Both the position numbers and the translations under genes were made by a program. A stretch of DNA of 64,000 nt, taken from contig NZ_BAMN01000008.1 in the NCBI RefSeq assembly GCF_000615905.1, positions 55,029 to 119,028 on the forward strand. The letters are read 5' to 3'. The notes below the pieces were generated by a model, which worked only from the letters and a program-made list of their open reading frames with translations, searched no databases and had not been told where the DNA came from. Of this stretch, positions 19,011 through 28,815 are shown piece after piece. This stretch comes from Companilactobacillus nodensis DSM 19682 = JCM 14932 = NBRC 107160 (GTDB lineage: Bacteria; Bacillota; Bacilli; Lactobacillales; Lactobacillaceae). How positions within the stretch are numbered: the stretch's first letter is position 1; the number at the start of each line of letters is the position of its first letter.

Positions 19011-20903
19011 CTATTCAAATTGACCTAAATATTCCCAGCGTTCCATTAACTTATCTGCTTCAGCATTTTTTTCATCCAACTGACGTTGAAAGTCCATCAG
19101 CTCTTGATATCCATTGGAATCATCATTTAATTGATCCTTCAAAGTAGAAATTTCATCATCTAATTTTTCAATTTGAGGTTCTAACTTATCAAATTCTATT
19201 TTCTCAGCATAAGTTAATTTGGTTTTTTCTTGAACCTTTTTCTCAGCATCTGATTCTTCTTGTTTCTTTTCCTTAGCCTCATGATGCTTGGCTTGCTCTA
19301 AGTCATTCATCTTCTTGAGGTATTCAGAATAGGAATCGTAGCTCTCTTTGATCTTGCCGTTTCCTTCAAAAATCAAAAGTTTGTCTGCTGTCTTGTCTAA
19401 GAAGTATCTATCATGGGATACAGCTAAGACAGTTCCTTTGAAGCTTTCCAAATAATTTTCAAGGATAGTCAAAGTTTCAATATCCAAATTATTAGTTGGC
19501 TCATCTAGCAGCAACACATTTGGCTGATTCATCAAAATAGATAGTAGATACAAACGACGCTTCTCACCACCAGATAGTTCACGAATGAAAGCACTCTGCA
19601 TATTGTGATCAAATTTGAACGTATCTAGTAATTGTGAAGCTGACATTCTTTCTCCATCAGTATTACGAACGTTTTGACCGATTCCTTCGAGATAAAGAAT
19701 GACACGCTTGTCTGGATCCATATCTTCCGTGTACTGAGTATAGTAACCGATTTTGACCGTTTGACCAGTCTTAATCTCACCAGAATCCAGCGGGATCTTA
19801 TTGACGATCGTATTCAAAAAAGTCGTTTTACCAGAACCATTTGAACCTGTGACACCGATTCTGTCACCTTTAGTTATCAAATAACTGAAATCATCAATGA
19901 TGACTTTGTCATCAAATTTCAAACTAGCATCACGGATATCAAAGACATCATTTCCCAGACGTTGTTGGGCGATGTCGATCGACATATCTTGTTGTACATC
20001 TGGCTTGTCCTGTAGATCAGCCTTCAAACCCTTAAAGCGGTCAATACGGGCTTGTTGCTTGGTTCCACGGGCTTTAACACCAGCACGCATCCAGTTCAAT
20101 TCCTGCTTGTACATTTGTGTCTTATGGTGTTGCTCAGAAGCATAAATTTCTTCTTTGGCAGCTTTTTGCTGTAGATATTTTTCGTAATTACCATCATATT
20201 CAGTCACATTACGATTCTCAAGTTCAAAAATCCGTGTAGCAACAGTATTCAAGAAATAACGATCATGGGTAACAAATAGAACTGATCCCTTGTATTTGTT
20301 CAAGTAGCCTTCCAACCAATCAATTGCTTCATAGTCCAAGTGATTAGTAGGCTCATCTAAGATCAACAGGTCAGAGTCAGAGATCAACGTTTGTGCAAGT
20401 GCCACACGTCTTTGTTGGCCACCTGACAGATCCTCAACTTTTTTATCTAATTCTGTAATTCCCAACTTGTTCAAAATCGACTTAACATCTGATTCCATTT
20501 GCCAAGCTTCAGCGGCATTCATTTGTTCTTGTAATTTGAAGAATTCATCTTGTGCCTTAGAATCATTCGAATCAGCGTTAAATTTAGTCAATGCACGTTC
20601 ATATTTTCTGATCAGTTGAAATTTTTCACCACTACCAGCAAAAACCGAATCAATGACTGATAACTTTTCGTCCAACTCAGGTTGCTGAGTCAGATATGTG
20701 ATTTTATAATTTTTAGGTTTTTCTATTCCAATCGAGTTTAAATCTTCAGGATTAACGATTCCATCCAATAACGTTGTCTTACCCGCACCGTTCAGTCCAA
20801 GTAATCCAATTCTGTCGCCTTCACCGATGGTGAAAGTCACATCTTTAAAAAGTGTTCTCTCTCCAAATGACTTATATGCATTTGTGATATTTAAAGTTTT
20901 CAA
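19011..20903 (-). CDS. uup: ABC-F family ATPase, Uup-like
   Basis: Cytosolic ATPase with two ABC domains and no membrane segments, a member of the ABC-F family that acts on ribosomes. Walker A motifs are GLNGAGKTT and GSNGSGKTT; signatures are [13 protein letters not shown] and [13 protein letters not shown]; both Walker B motifs end in [20 protein letters not shown]. The C-terminal coiled coil (about the last 95 residues, Lys/Glu-rich) is typical of Uup. I prefer TTG 20903 ([13 protein letters not shown]) with GGTGA upstream; two in-frame GTG codons 9-12 bases earlier are alternatives. Uup is linked to transposon excision and ribosome quality control in other species. Leads the uup-thyA-folA operon. 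Confidence 0.85.
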   Translation of the reverse strand: MKTLNITNAYKSFGERTLFKDVTFTIGEGDRIGLLGLNGAGKTTLLDGIVNPEDLNSIGIEKPKNYKITYLTQQPELDEKLSVIDSVFAGSGEKFQLIRKYERALTKFNADSNDSKAQDEFFKLQEQMNAAEAWQMESDVKSILNKLGITELDKKVEDLSGGQQRRVALAQTLISDSDLLILDEPTNHLDYEAIDWLEGYLNKYKGSVLFVTHDRYFLNTVATRIFELENRNVTEYDGNYEKYLQQKAAKEEIYASEQHHKTQMYKQELNWMRAGVKARGTKQQARIDRFKGLKADLQDKPDVQQDMSIDIAQQRLGNDVFDIRDASLKFDDKVIIDDFSYLITKGDRIGVTGSNGSGKTTFLNTIVNKIPLDSGEIKTGQTVKIGYYTQYTEDMDPDKRVILYLEGIGQNVRNTDGERMSASQLLDTFKFDHNMQSAFIRELSGGEKRRLYLLSILMNQPNVLLLDEPTNNLDIETLTILENYLESFKGTVLAVSHDRYFLDKTADKLLIFEGNGKIKESYDSYSEYLKKMNDLEQAKHHEAKEKKQEESDAEKKVQEKTKLTYAEKIEFDKLEPQIEKLDDEISTLKDQLNDDSNGYQELMDFQRQLDEKNAEADKLMERWEYLGQFE

Positions 20904-20995
20904 ATAATTCACCACGTTAGTTTTAGTATAGTTGCTTCGTCGTCACTTTGAGACAGACGATATCCTACTAATTATCACATAAAATTAGGCAAAAC

Positions 20996-21018
20996 AAAAA
21001 CCCCACATCAATGTGAGG
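20996..21018 (-). terminator. Terminator after the 154-residue hypothetical gene
   Basis: CCCCACA (21001-21007) pairs with TGTGAGG (21012-21018) around four bases, followed on the minus strand by a T5 run. It separates the hypothetical gene from uup. Confidence 0.75.
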
Positions 21019-21026
21019 CATTTATT

Positions 21027-21491
21027 TTATAAATCTTTGCCGTATGTATCAAAGACAGTGTGTTCTTTATCAATTGAGATATAGAGATTACCTGTCTTAC
21101 TTGAGATTGTAGAAGTTTGATATACGTTATCCAAACCTTCAGAATCCTTTTGCTTGAATGGGAAATAGATTTGCATTGGTTCCTTATCTTCATCATCTTC
21201 AAAGACAAGATCACATTTCTCAATGTCTTGATACTTGATTACACGGTTGAACATTCCTTCAGCCATTGCAGCTGTCGAAACATCAGCATCTTTAATATAA
21301 TCAGCCTCTGGTAGAATTTCGATTCTGAAACGTTTGCATGGGTGAATCTCTTGCATACGTCCACCAGCGATACGTCCATAACTAGTAGTTACACGAGAAA
21401 TCCAAACGTCACTCATTTCACTGTGACTTACTGTCCAAGTATCATCATTTCTGAAGTAGAATTTTAATTCTTTGAAAACATGTTTAGTCAT
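21027..21491 (-). CDS. Conserved hypothetical protein, 154 residues
   Basis: I do not recognise the family. The protein is soluble in appearance, mixed alpha/beta, aromatic near the start (FKELKFYFRNDDTWTVSH) and acidic overall, with a conserved-looking SYGRIAGGRMQEIHPCKRF segment and an acidic stretch FEDDEDKEP. No signal peptide or membrane helix. Start ATG 21491 is supported by AGGGTGGTAAT upstream. It has its own terminator downstream and stands alone between cca and uup. No function is proposed. Confidence 0.7.
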   Translation of the reverse strand: MTKHVFKELKFYFRNDDTWTVSHSEMSDVWISRVTTSYGRIAGGRMQEIHPCKRFRIEILPEADYIKDADVSTAAMAEGMFNRVIKYQDIEKCDLVFEDDEDKEPMQIYFPFKQKDSEGLDNVYQTSTISSKTGNLYISIDKEHTVFDTYGKDL

Positions 21492-21547
21492 ATTACCACC
21501 CTTTCGAATACTAAATTACTTACTAGATTAATGATACCACAGCAAAC

Positions 21548-22747
21548 CTATTCATTTAACAAATAATGTTCCAAATTATCAAAATTGTTGTAAACGGTTC
21601 CTTCCACGACCTTATGCTCTATTTCAGACATGTACTTTCCGATTTTTGGCCCGGGTTTTATACCTAATATCTTGATAATATCATTACCCGTAATTGCTAA
21701 ATCTCGACTAGATTTTATCGGAATATTAAGAACTTTTTTTGTCAGGGCCTCATCATCGAATTCGATCTTGAATAATTTACATAGACTGATGACTCTAGCA
21801 TAGTTATCAACTCCCAATGAGTATATCTTCCATAAGTCGAACTCGCCTTCACGGAAATTCTTCAGCATCTTATCGGTTGAAACACTGGCCTCACGTGATT
21901 TATTAGAAACTTTCCAGTCACGAAGCATCTTATTGAATTGCTTTGGTGTTAATTCCATCACATAGCCAATCGCCGTCCAAGCGGCTTCTTCATCAAAAAA
22001 TTTCAAATTTTCTAATTTTAATAATTTTTCTAGATTATCATGCTTATTTTTGAATGCTGGACAGTATTCTGACAAATCCAGCTTCAAAAAATCCGCAAAG
22101 CCAGTTTGCCAAGCCTTGCCTAACATTAATTTAATGAACTCTTCTCTGATACGTTCAATGGCAATTTTTTCTAATAGATAAGAATTATCTTTGATAGCGA
22201 CTGCCGTTTCTTCTTCGATGGTGAAATCCAATTGAGATTGAAATCTGACTGCACGCATCATACGTAGTGCATCTTCATGGAATCGTTCTTCAGCTTTACC
22301 AACTGCACGGATCACACGTTTATCGAGGTCTCCTAGTCCATCAAACTTATCGATCACGTCACCATTACGATCCACAGCCAAAGCATTGATCGTAAAATCA
22401 CGTCGTTTCAAATCATCTTCTAGTGAACGTACAAAAGTGACTTGATCCGGTCGACGAAAGTCTTGATAACCTGACTCGGTCCTGAATGTCGTAATTTCAT
22501 ATGAGTCATCCCCAACAAGCACTGTCACCGTTCCATGTTGAATTCCAGTATCAACGGTACGTTTAAAGATAGTCTTGATCTCTTCAGGATAAGCACTCGT
22601 CGCAATATCAACATCATGAATTGGTAATCCTAAAATGTGATCACGCACACTTCCCCCAACAAAATAAGCTTCATATCCTGCTTTTTCGATTTCTTCTAAG
22701 ACTGGAAGTGCTTGTTTGAAGTCCGAAGGAAGTTGTTCAATACGCAT
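21548..22747 (-). CDS. cca: CCA tRNA nucleotidyltransferase
   Basis: Adds the CCA tail to tRNA 3' ends. 399 residues, Bacillus-type class II enzyme. The nucleotidyltransferase head shows AYFVGGSVRDHILGLPIHDVDIAT (split by the catalytic Asp pair), and the second motif RRDFTINALAVD; the neck has the EDALRMMRAVRF helix. Start ATG 22747 with GGTGAGG upstream. It follows the TPR gene by 17 bases, as ypiA-type genes and cca are close in Bacilli. Confidence 0.95.
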   Translation of the reverse strand: MRIEQLPSDFKQALPVLEEIEKAGYEAYFVGGSVRDHILGLPIHDVDIATSAYPEEIKTIFKRTVDTGIQHGTVTVLVGDDSYEITTFRTESGYQDFRRPDQVTFVRSLEDDLKRRDFTINALAVDRNGDVIDKFDGLGDLDKRVIRAVGKAEERFHEDALRMMRAVRFQSQLDFTIEEETAVAIKDNSYLLEKIAIERIREEFIKLMLGKAWQTGFADFLKLDLSEYCPAFKNKHDNLEKLLKLENLKFFDEEAAWTAIGYVMELTPKQFNKMLRDWKVSNKSREASVSTDKMLKNFREGEFDLWKIYSLGVDNYARVISLCKLFKIEFDDEALTKKVLNIPIKSSRDLAITGNDIIKILGIKPGPKIGKYMSEIEHKVVEGTVYNNFDNLEHYLLNE

Positions 22748-22764
22748 AAAATTACCTCACCAAA

Positions 22765-24009
22765 TTAAATTTGATCCATCAAGTCTCGCATTTCATCATT
22801 ATCAGGATCTTGCTTCAAGTACAATGTCAATGCTGCTTTCAAGGCATCCTTATCACCACTACTACGCAAAATTTCAATAACGTCAGTCAAGTAGTCAAGA
22901 TTATCCTTGTATTCATCTAGAACTAAGAGAATATTCTCCTGAGCCTTAGCCACATCATCAGTTTCAAAGTATGACTTAGCTAAATTCCAAGTTAGTTTAG
23001 GATTACCATTGATATCAACTCCACTCAATAGATCCAAGTTATTCTTGTATTGTCCACGTGTAACGTAGAAGTCACTCAAGCGAATGATCAATGGCAATGG
23101 AGTCTCAACAGTCTTTATACCCTTTTGAATAATAGACATAGCTTCATCTGGTTCTTCTGAGACACCAGCATCAAAAGCAATTTGATACAATCTTTCATCT
23201 AATTCATTCAAGTTGATACCCAACTGTGCATACTTAAATGCTTCTTGATTCTTCTTAATATTCAAGTAATCCTCAGCCAAAATGGCATAGGCAGTTGGAT
23301 AATCATGATTGATCTCAAGCAGTTTTTCTAAAGTACTAATGGATTTATTATAATCCTTTACTTGATTATACAAAAATCCTAATTGGTACTGAGCGTCTTC
23401 ATTCAATTCAATAGCATTTAACTTCTCAAATTCAGAGATAGCATCTTCATATTGTCCATCTCCAGCCAATGAGCTGGCCTTACGAAGTACAATCGAGATT
23501 CCTGAATAATTGGTAATATCTTCATCTAGAAGCATGTCATAGTACGTCAAAGCCTTGCTGAAGAGATTCTCGTCAAAATATAATTCCGCAATCGCAAACT
23601 TGAAGACATCTTCATCGGGATAGTTTCTAATACCCGTTAGTAGCTTCTGCTCACTGACTTCATACAATCCTTGTGATTGATAAATATCAGCTGATACCAA
23701 CAAGTTCTCAGCGTACGCCGGTGAATCTGGTCCTATTTGTGATATATAATCTAGCGCTTTATCCGAATCGCCATCAGATACGGCGATTTCTGCCAATCTA
23801 GAGAGTATTTGACCCTCATCTGGATAAAATACCAGTAAGTGTTCATAAATTGTCTTAGCTTGGACTGAGAGCCCGCGGCTCATCAATGTTTCAGCTAAAG
23901 AAAATTGTGTTTGATCGTCGTCTTGCTCAAGTGATTGCTTGATTAAACTATTTACATTAGTAAAATCACCTGCATCAATTGTGTCCATTACTTCGTCTGC
24001 TTTAGTCAA
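22765..24009 (-). CDS. Tetratricopeptide repeat protein (YpiA-like)
   Basis: 414 residues made almost wholly of helical TPR units, for example AETLMSRGLSVQAKTIYEHL, IAELYFDENLFSKALTYYDM and YQLGFLYNQVKDYNKSISTL. Such proteins are scaffolds; no catalytic motif is present. Start TTG 24009 with GGAGGAAAT upstream. The position between hup and cca is the same as for B. subtilis ypiA-type genes, but the function there is not established. Acidic overall. Confidence 0.82.
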   Translation of the reverse strand: MTKADEVMDTIDAGDFTNVNSLIKQSLEQDDDQTQFSLAETLMSRGLSVQAKTIYEHLLVFYPDEGQILSRLAEIAVSDGDSDKALDYISQIGPDSPAYAENLLVSADIYQSQGLYEVSEQKLLTGIRNYPDEDVFKFAIAELYFDENLFSKALTYYDMLLDEDITNYSGISIVLRKASSLAGDGQYEDAISEFEKLNAIELNEDAQYQLGFLYNQVKDYNKSISTLEKLLEINHDYPTAYAILAEDYLNIKKNQEAFKYAQLGINLNELDERLYQIAFDAGVSEEPDEAMSIIQKGIKTVETPLPLIIRLSDFYVTRGQYKNNLDLLSGVDINGNPKLTWNLAKSYFETDDVAKAQENILLVLDEYKDNLDYLTDVIEILRSSGDKDALKAALTLYLKQDPDNDEMRDLMDQI

Positions 24010-24086
24010 ATTATTTCCTCCGTTTATTCAATAATTTCTTTCAAAACGAGTTGCGAGAAACAAATGGTTCTCTCCACTCTCTCAAC

Positions 24087-24111
24087 AAAAAAAGACGGTC
24101 ATCCGACCGCC
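24087..24111 (-). terminator. hup terminator
   Basis: GACGGTC (24094-24100) pairs with GACCGCC (24105-24111) around ATCC; a T7 run follows on the minus strand (24087-24093). It isolates hup from the downstream TPR gene. Confidence 0.88.
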
Positions 24112-24124
24112 CCCAAGATTAAAA

Positions 24125-24400
24125 CTATTTAACTGAGTCTTTCAAAGCCTTACCTGGCTTAAATGCTGGAACCTTGCTTGCTGGAATCTTAATTTCTTCA
24201 CCAGTTTGTGGGTTACGGCCTTTACGAGCTGCACGTTGACGTACTTCAAAGTTACCAAAGCCAATCAATTGAACTTTGTTACCTTCTGATAAGTTTTCTT
24301 GAATGCTTTCGAAAACAGCATCAACAGCTGAAGTAGCATCCTTCTTTGTTAGACCTGTCTTACTTGCAACACTATCGATAAGTTCTGCTTTATTTGCCAT
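24125..24400 (-). CDS. hup: DNA-binding protein HU
   Basis: 91-residue histone-like protein that bends and compacts DNA as a dimer. [20 protein letters not shown] at the start and the beta-arm region [20 protein letters not shown] with the DNA-intercalating proline context are diagnostic. ATG 24400 is preferred over longer in-frame extensions because GGAGG lies 8 bases upstream and the family starts here. Single-gene unit with its own promoter and strong terminator. Confidence 0.96.
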   Translation of the reverse strand: MANKAELIDSVASKTGLTKKDATSAVDAVFESIQENLSEGNKVQLIGFGNFEVRQRAARKGRNPQTGEEIKIPASKVPAFKPGKALKDSVK

Positions 24401-24473
24401 ACATAATACCTCCGGAGATTTGTATAATTTTAGAACACATGAACGACGACCTGTGTTCATCATTCCATTAACA

Positions 24474-24502
24474 AAAGTACCATAGCAGTAGGGTTGTGGC
24501 AA
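24474..24502 (-). promoter_or_regulatory. Probable hup promoter
   Basis: On the minus strand TTGCCA (24497-24502) and TACTTT (24474-24479) are 17 bases apart. A leader of about 70 bases would follow, containing the inverted repeat GAACACA/TGTGTTC (24433-24458). Confidence 0.4.
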
Positions 24503-24594
24503 GCTTTTACGCTCTAATTTAGGATAAAAATGTAAATCTTTACATAAATTATAATTATAATTATAAAAACGTTCGTTTTACCGCCGTTTGGGGC

Positions 24595-25908
24595 TTATTT
24601 ACGCTTTCTAGGCAGAATTTTAATTGGAGTACCTTCAAAATCAAAAGTATCTCGCAATTGGTTCTTCAAGAATCTTTCGTAAGAGAAATGCAACAATTCA
24701 TTGTCATTAACGAACACAACAAATGTTGGTGGTTGAACGGCAACTTGTGTCATGTAGTAAATTCTCAATCTCTTACCATTAACAACTGGTGTCGGTGCGA
24801 TCGATGTTGCACGCAATAATAAGTCATTTAAGACAGCAGATTGAATTCTACGATCACGGTTATCATAAACTCTTGATACTAATTCTGGAATTTGATCTAG
24901 TCTTTGTCCCTTAACAGCTGATGTAAAGAGGATCGGTGCATAGGCCAAATATTGGAATCCATCCCTAATTTGATTTTCAAAGTCCTTCATCGTGTGGTTA
25001 TCTTTTTTCAGAGTATCCCACTTATTAACGACGATAATAACACCCTTACCGGCATTATGAGCATATCCAGCAACACGTTTATCTTGTTCACGGATACCCT
25101 CTTCAGCATTCAATACAACACAGACAACATCTGACTTATCAATAGCGCTCAGAGCTCTCAAGACAGAATATTTTTCAGTATTTTCGTAGACTTTACCACG
25201 TTTTCTGATACCAGCTGTATCGATCATCGTGAAGTCCTTGTCTAACTTGTCATCATGATACTTAGTATCGATGGCGTCACGTGTTGTTCCTTCCATATTA
25301 GAAACAATAACACGCTCATCACCAAGAATAGCGTTCACCAATGATGATTTACCAACATTGGGACGGCCGATAAAACTAAACTTTATAGTTTCATCTTCTT
25401 CACTTGTATCTTCAACTGGAAATGCTTTGACGATTTCATCCAGTAAATCACCAATACCAGTACCTTGAGCACCAGAAATTGGATTAGGATCGCCAAATCC
25501 TAAAGTATAGAAGTCATAAATGTTTTCACGTTGTTCTGGATTATCAGCTTTGTTTACTGCCAAAATAACAGGTTTCTTAGTACGATAAAGGATTTTAGCA
25601 ACATCCTCATCTTCTTTAGTAACACTGTTCTGACCATTAACGATAAAGACAATAACGTCAGCCTCATCAATTGCGATTTCAGCTTGGTTCTTGATTTGAA
25701 CCGTCATTGGTTCCCCACTCATATCAATACCACCAGTATCGATCAAACGGAATTCTTTACCTAACCAGCTGGCACGTGCATAAATACGGTCACGTGTAAC
25801 ACCAGGTGTATCCTCAACGATACTCAATCGTTCATTAATGATTCTATTAAAAATAGTTGATTTACCAATATTTGGACGCCCAACTAAAGCTACTACTGGA
25901 ACTGCCAT
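24595..25908 (-). CDS. der: Ribosome biogenesis GTPase Der (EngA)
   Basis: Essential GTPase with two tandem G domains that act in 50S assembly. First domain: [20 protein letters not shown]; second: [23 protein letters not shown]. The C-terminal KH-like domain ends [14 protein letters not shown]. 437 residues, standard length. Start ATG 25908 with GGGAGGTAG upstream; follows cmk by 20 bases. Confidence 0.96.
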   Translation of the reverse strand: MAVPVVALVGRPNIGKSTIFNRIINERLSIVEDTPGVTRDRIYARASWLGKEFRLIDTGGIDMSGEPMTVQIKNQAEIAIDEADVIVFIVNGQNSVTKEDEDVAKILYRTKKPVILAVNKADNPEQRENIYDFYTLGFGDPNPISGAQGTGIGDLLDEIVKAFPVEDTSEEDETIKFSFIGRPNVGKSSLVNAILGDERVIVSNMEGTTRDAIDTKYHDDKLDKDFTMIDTAGIRKRGKVYENTEKYSVLRALSAIDKSDVVCVVLNAEEGIREQDKRVAGYAHNAGKGVIIVVNKWDTLKKDNHTMKDFENQIRDGFQYLAYAPILFTSAVKGQRLDQIPELVSRVYDNRDRRIQSAVLNDLLLRATSIAPTPVVNGKRLRIYYMTQVAVQPPTFVVFVNDNELLHFSYERFLKNQLRDTFDFEGTPIKILPRKRK

Positions 25909-25928
25909 AAATCTACCTCCCTACATTT

Positions 25929-26588
25929 CTATTTCTTTTGATTAATAATTTTTGTAATTTGTTCAACAACTTGTTCAATATTCATATTTGAAGAATCAAC
26001 TTCAATAGCATCATCAGCTTTTTTAAGTGGTGAAATTTTGCGATGTGAATCCTTGTAGTCGCGCGCAGCAATTTCATCTTTTAAGACATCTAACGATGTG
26101 TCAATTCCACGTTCGATATTTTCTTTGTATCTGCGTTCTGCTCGAACAGCGACACTTGCAATCAAAAATATCTTGACATCGGCATCTGGCAAAACAGTTG
26201 TACCAATGTCTCTTCCATCCATGACAATATTAATATCTCCCGCCATTTGACGTTGCATTTCAACTAATTCAGTGCGAACTTCCTTAATTGCTGAAACCTG
26301 CGAGACATTATTTGTGATTTCTTCAGTTCTGATGGCATCAGAAACATCTTCATCGTCAAGCATGACGTGTTGACCATCAGTTTTATTAATAAAATGAATT
26401 TTATGTTCATTCATTAATTTCAAAATATTGGAACTATCACCATAATCTATATTGTGCTTTTTTGCAAGTAAAGTAACTGTACGATACATTGCACCAGTAT
26501 CACAATAGACAAAGTTTAAGTTTTTTGCAATCAATTTAGCAATTGTACTTTTACCAGCTGATGCTGGTCCATCGATAGCTATTTGCAT
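25929..26588 (-). CDS. cmk: Cytidylate kinase
   Basis: Phosphorylates CMP and dCMP using ATP. 219 residues. P-loop IDGPASAGKSTIAK at the N-terminus, YCDTGAMYRTVTL (substrate-binding), MDGRDIGTTVLP and the lid RRYKENIERG. Start ATG 26588 with AGGGTGG upstream. Paired with der, a conserved arrangement in Bacilli. Confidence 0.95.
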   Translation of the reverse strand: MQIAIDGPASAGKSTIAKLIAKNLNFVYCDTGAMYRTVTLLAKKHNIDYGDSSNILKLMNEHKIHFINKTDGQHVMLDDEDVSDAIRTEEITNNVSQVSAIKEVRTELVEMQRQMAGDINIVMDGRDIGTTVLPDADVKIFLIASVAVRAERRYKENIERGIDTSLDVLKDEIAARDYKDSHRKISPLKKADDAIEVDSSNMNIEQVVEQITKIINQKK

Positions 26589-26612
26589 GTTTCTTGTTCC
26601 ACCCTCTGCTTA

Positions 26613-26648
26613 ACAAAAGGGTCTAGGACATAATCGTCTAAGACCCTT
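26613..26648 (-). terminator. Terminator after the LysM gene
   Basis: AGGGTCTAGGAC (26618-26629) pairs with GTCTAAGACCCT (26636-26647) with small mismatches; on the minus strand TTTTGTT follows. It separates the LysM gene from cmk, whose ribosome-binding site lies downstream. Confidence 0.65.
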
Positions 26649-26660
26649 CATAATATAATA

Positions 26661-27920
26661 TTATTTAACTCTTAATTGTGTACCTGGTGTTAATGTTGAA
26701 ATTCCACCGTTTAAGTTCTGTAATTGTGCTGTCGTCAAATTATGATTGTAGGCAATTCTGAACCAATTATCACCGGACTTCACAGTGTAATATGATGATG
26801 CACCATTATCACTGGCATTGTTTGCTGAATTGTTATCAGTTGTTGTACCAGTTGATGATGTATTAGAGTTACCTTGATTTGTCGACTGTTGGTTCTGTGA
26901 GTTGTCTGTAGTACTTGAATTATCATTACTATCACTAGCATTTGAATTATTCTCTGCATTACTCTTTGCGGCAGCGGCTTCTTGAGCTGCTTTATCATCA
27001 GCTGCTTTTTTGGCTGCGGCTTTCTTTTCAGCGGCGGCAGCTTCATCAGCCTTCTTCTTGTCAGCGGCCTTTTTGGCTGCGGCTTTCTTAGCAGCTGCTT
27101 TCTTCTTTGCGGCAGCAGCCTTTTTAGCTGCAGCTTTCTTATCTTTGCTCTCAGTAGAGTTCTCAGATTGAGTGCTACCCAAGTCACCATTACCGCTACC
27201 ATGAACTGCGCTAATGACAACTGGAGCAAACATAATAACGATCAATCCAATTACTAATGTAGCAACCAATGTATGATTACCACGTTGCTTACCTTTGCTT
27301 ACAGCACGTGATACATGTCCATCTTCGTCTTCATCTGAATCAAAAGTCTTTTCCCAAGGTTTTGCCTCTTCATTAGACTCTGAATTATCAGGTTCCTCTT
27401 GAGAACTAGTATCATCAGTTGCAGCTTGTGCTTGATCAGCAGATTTATCAGAAACATTATCACTAGGTGTATCTGCTGAATGATCTGCAGCCTTGCCAGC
27501 AACATATCCGGCCGCAGCGCCAACACCAGCCGCTGCAGCAGGTGAAACAGGTTTGCTTTCAGTTACTTCAGACTGACTCAAATGATCCCCACCATTTTGA
27601 CTTGCTTGAAGATGATCGTAATTATCATCTTCAGCAGGTTGTTCAGGTTGAGCCGGAGTCTCATATTGTGTATCTTGATTATCAATATTGTCAGTACTGT
27701 TATCTGCGAAAGGTTCTGCTGGTTGAGGTTCAGAATATCCATCTTCGCCAGGAGTCTCTTCAACATTGTTAGTACTATTATTAACAGGAATCTCTTGACC
27801 GTCAGACGGTAATAGATTGTACTTTCTTAAATCTTCAGGACTAACGGAACCATCTAGACCGTCAGTGCTTTTAGGGATGCGAACACCACCAGAAGTATTG
27901 TTTTTGTTATTATCGGCCAT
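26661..27920 (-). CDS. Membrane-anchored LysM protein (EbpS/YpbE-like)
   Basis: 419 residues in four parts: an acidic, Asn/Gln/Pro-rich N-terminal region (1-210) that should be cytoplasmic; one membrane helix (about 220-242, TLVATLVIGLIVIMFAPVV); an Ala/Lys low-complexity stalk followed by a Ser/Asn/Thr-rich linker; and a C-terminal LysM domain (YYTVKSGDNWFRIAYNHNL) that binds peptidoglycan. The layout resembles staphylococcal EbpS and Bacillus YpbE. It likely tethers membrane to wall; no enzyme domain is present. Start ATG 27920 with AGGAGGTTGG upstream. The repetitive stalk may vary in length between strains. Confidence 0.85.
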   Translation of the reverse strand: MADNNKNNTSGGVRIPKSTDGLDGSVSPEDLRKYNLLPSDGQEIPVNNSTNNVEETPGEDGYSEPQPAEPFADNSTDNIDNQDTQYETPAQPEQPAEDDNYDHLQASQNGGDHLSQSEVTESKPVSPAAAAGVGAAAGYVAGKAADHSADTPSDNVSDKSADQAQAATDDTSSQEEPDNSESNEEAKPWEKTFDSDEDEDGHVSRAVSKGKQRGNHTLVATLVIGLIVIMFAPVVISAVHGSGNGDLGSTQSENSTESKDKKAAAKKAAAAKKKAAAKKAAAKKAADKKKADEAAAAEKKAAAKKAADDKAAQEAAAAKSNAENNSNASDSNDNSSTTDNSQNQQSTNQGNSNTSSTGTTTDNNSANNASDNGASSYYTVKSGDNWFRIAYNHNLTTAQLQNLNGGISTLTPGTQLRVK

Positions 27921-28030
27921 TAAAAACCAACCTCCTAATTTCTATCCCTTAAAGCATATCATAAAAGTTTAAAATTTTTCTTTAAAGATTCATAAAAAGC
28001 CCTTAAATATACTACTTTTATTACAATTTT

Positions 28031-28582
28031 TTACTTAATAAAGAAATGACCCTTTAATCTAGGGTAAACAACTATAACTCCAGCCGAAATTATCAATGCC
28101 TTTACAACGTTGAATGGTACAACACCCGTTGCCACATAAGTCGCTAAACTCATGTTCAACTGCATCCCTACAACACCCATATATAGCGGCATGACAACAA
28201 AATAATTAAGCAATGACATAATAACTGTTAATGAGAGAGTTCCCATTACAACAGCCATTACCTTTTTATTCTTCTGCCAGAAATAATTAAATGGTAATAG
28301 TAAAGCAATTGCTCCGACAATACTTGCCCCGTCGCCAATAATTCCAGCAACGCCGGAACCAGTGATCAACCAATGAACGATACCCTTAATGAAGGCAATC
28401 AGAATACCTCCGACTGGTCCATAAGCAAATGTTCCAATGATCGTTACCACATCGCTCAAATCAATTTTGAGAAATGGTAGCCAAAATAGCACCGGAAATT
28501 CAAAGAACATCACAATCGATGCTAATGCCGAAAAAATTGCTACTCCTACTAAAGCGTGAAATTTGTACGTACTTCTTCCCAT
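28031..28582 (-). CDS. ribU: Riboflavin ECF transporter S component RibU
   Basis: Substrate-binding membrane subunit of an energy-coupling-factor transporter for riboflavin. 183 residues, about six hydrophobic segments; FFEFPVLFWLPFLKIDLSDV and GPVGGILIAFIKGIVHWL are hallmarks of RibU. It has no ATPase of its own and must use a shared EcfAA'T module elsewhere in the genome. The FMN riboswitch directly upstream confirms the substrate. Start ATG 28582 with GGAAAGG upstream. Confidence 0.94.
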   Translation of the reverse strand: MGRSTYKFHALVGVAIFSALASIVMFFEFPVLFWLPFLKIDLSDVVTIIGTFAYGPVGGILIAFIKGIVHWLITGSGVAGIIGDGASIVGAIALLLPFNYFWQKNKKVMAVVMGTLSLTVIMSLLNYFVVMPLYMGVVGMQLNMSLATYVATGVVPFNVVKALIISAGVIVVYPRLKGHFFIK

Positions 28583-28611
28583 AAAATCAACCTTTCCCGC
28601 TGATTTCCAAA

Positions 28612-28666
28612 AGAAAAGAGGTCTGTGTTGGATACACCTAAATAGGGCACACCAAAACAGACCTCT
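28612..28666 (-). terminator. Riboswitch-controlled attenuator of ribU
   Basis: On the minus strand AGAGGTCTGT pairs with ACAGACCTCT across a long internal segment that can fold further (GGTGT/ACACC-like arms), followed by TTTTCTTTT. It lies between the FMN aptamer and the ribU start, as expected for an FMN-triggered terminator. Confidence 0.85.
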
Positions 28667-28668
28667 CT

Positions 28669-28780
28669 GTTTTCTTTCATCTAGACTTTACTATCGGTAT
28701 TGGAATCTAACCAATTCGGCCAGCTTGCGCTGGGTCGCGGACTATACCGCCGGTCGGGAATTACACCCTGCCCTGAAAAC
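28669..28780 (-). ncRNA. FMN riboswitch (RFN element)
   Basis: The minus strand carries the RFN consensus blocks in order: GGGCAGGGTGTAATTCCCGA, CCGGCGGTATAGTCCGCGA, a variable arm CCAGCGCAAGCTGG, TTGGTTAGATTCCAA, ACCGATAGTAAAGTCTAGATG, closed by TTTTC/GAAAA. When FMN binds, transcription is expected to end at the hairpin immediately downstream, lowering ribU expression when flavin is plentiful. Confidence 0.96.
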
Positions 28781-28815
28781 CAACTTATTAAATTTTTCAC
28801 TATTACTATATCAAA

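Noticed and set aside
24401..24502. N-terminal extension of HU
   Set aside because: Frame is open by chance; the family start and a strong GGAGG site support ATG 24400.
26780..27229. Long minus-strand frame rich in Gln, Lys and Leu inside the LysM gene
   Set aside because: Shadow of the repetitive Ala/Lys codons in another frame; no start context and no family match.
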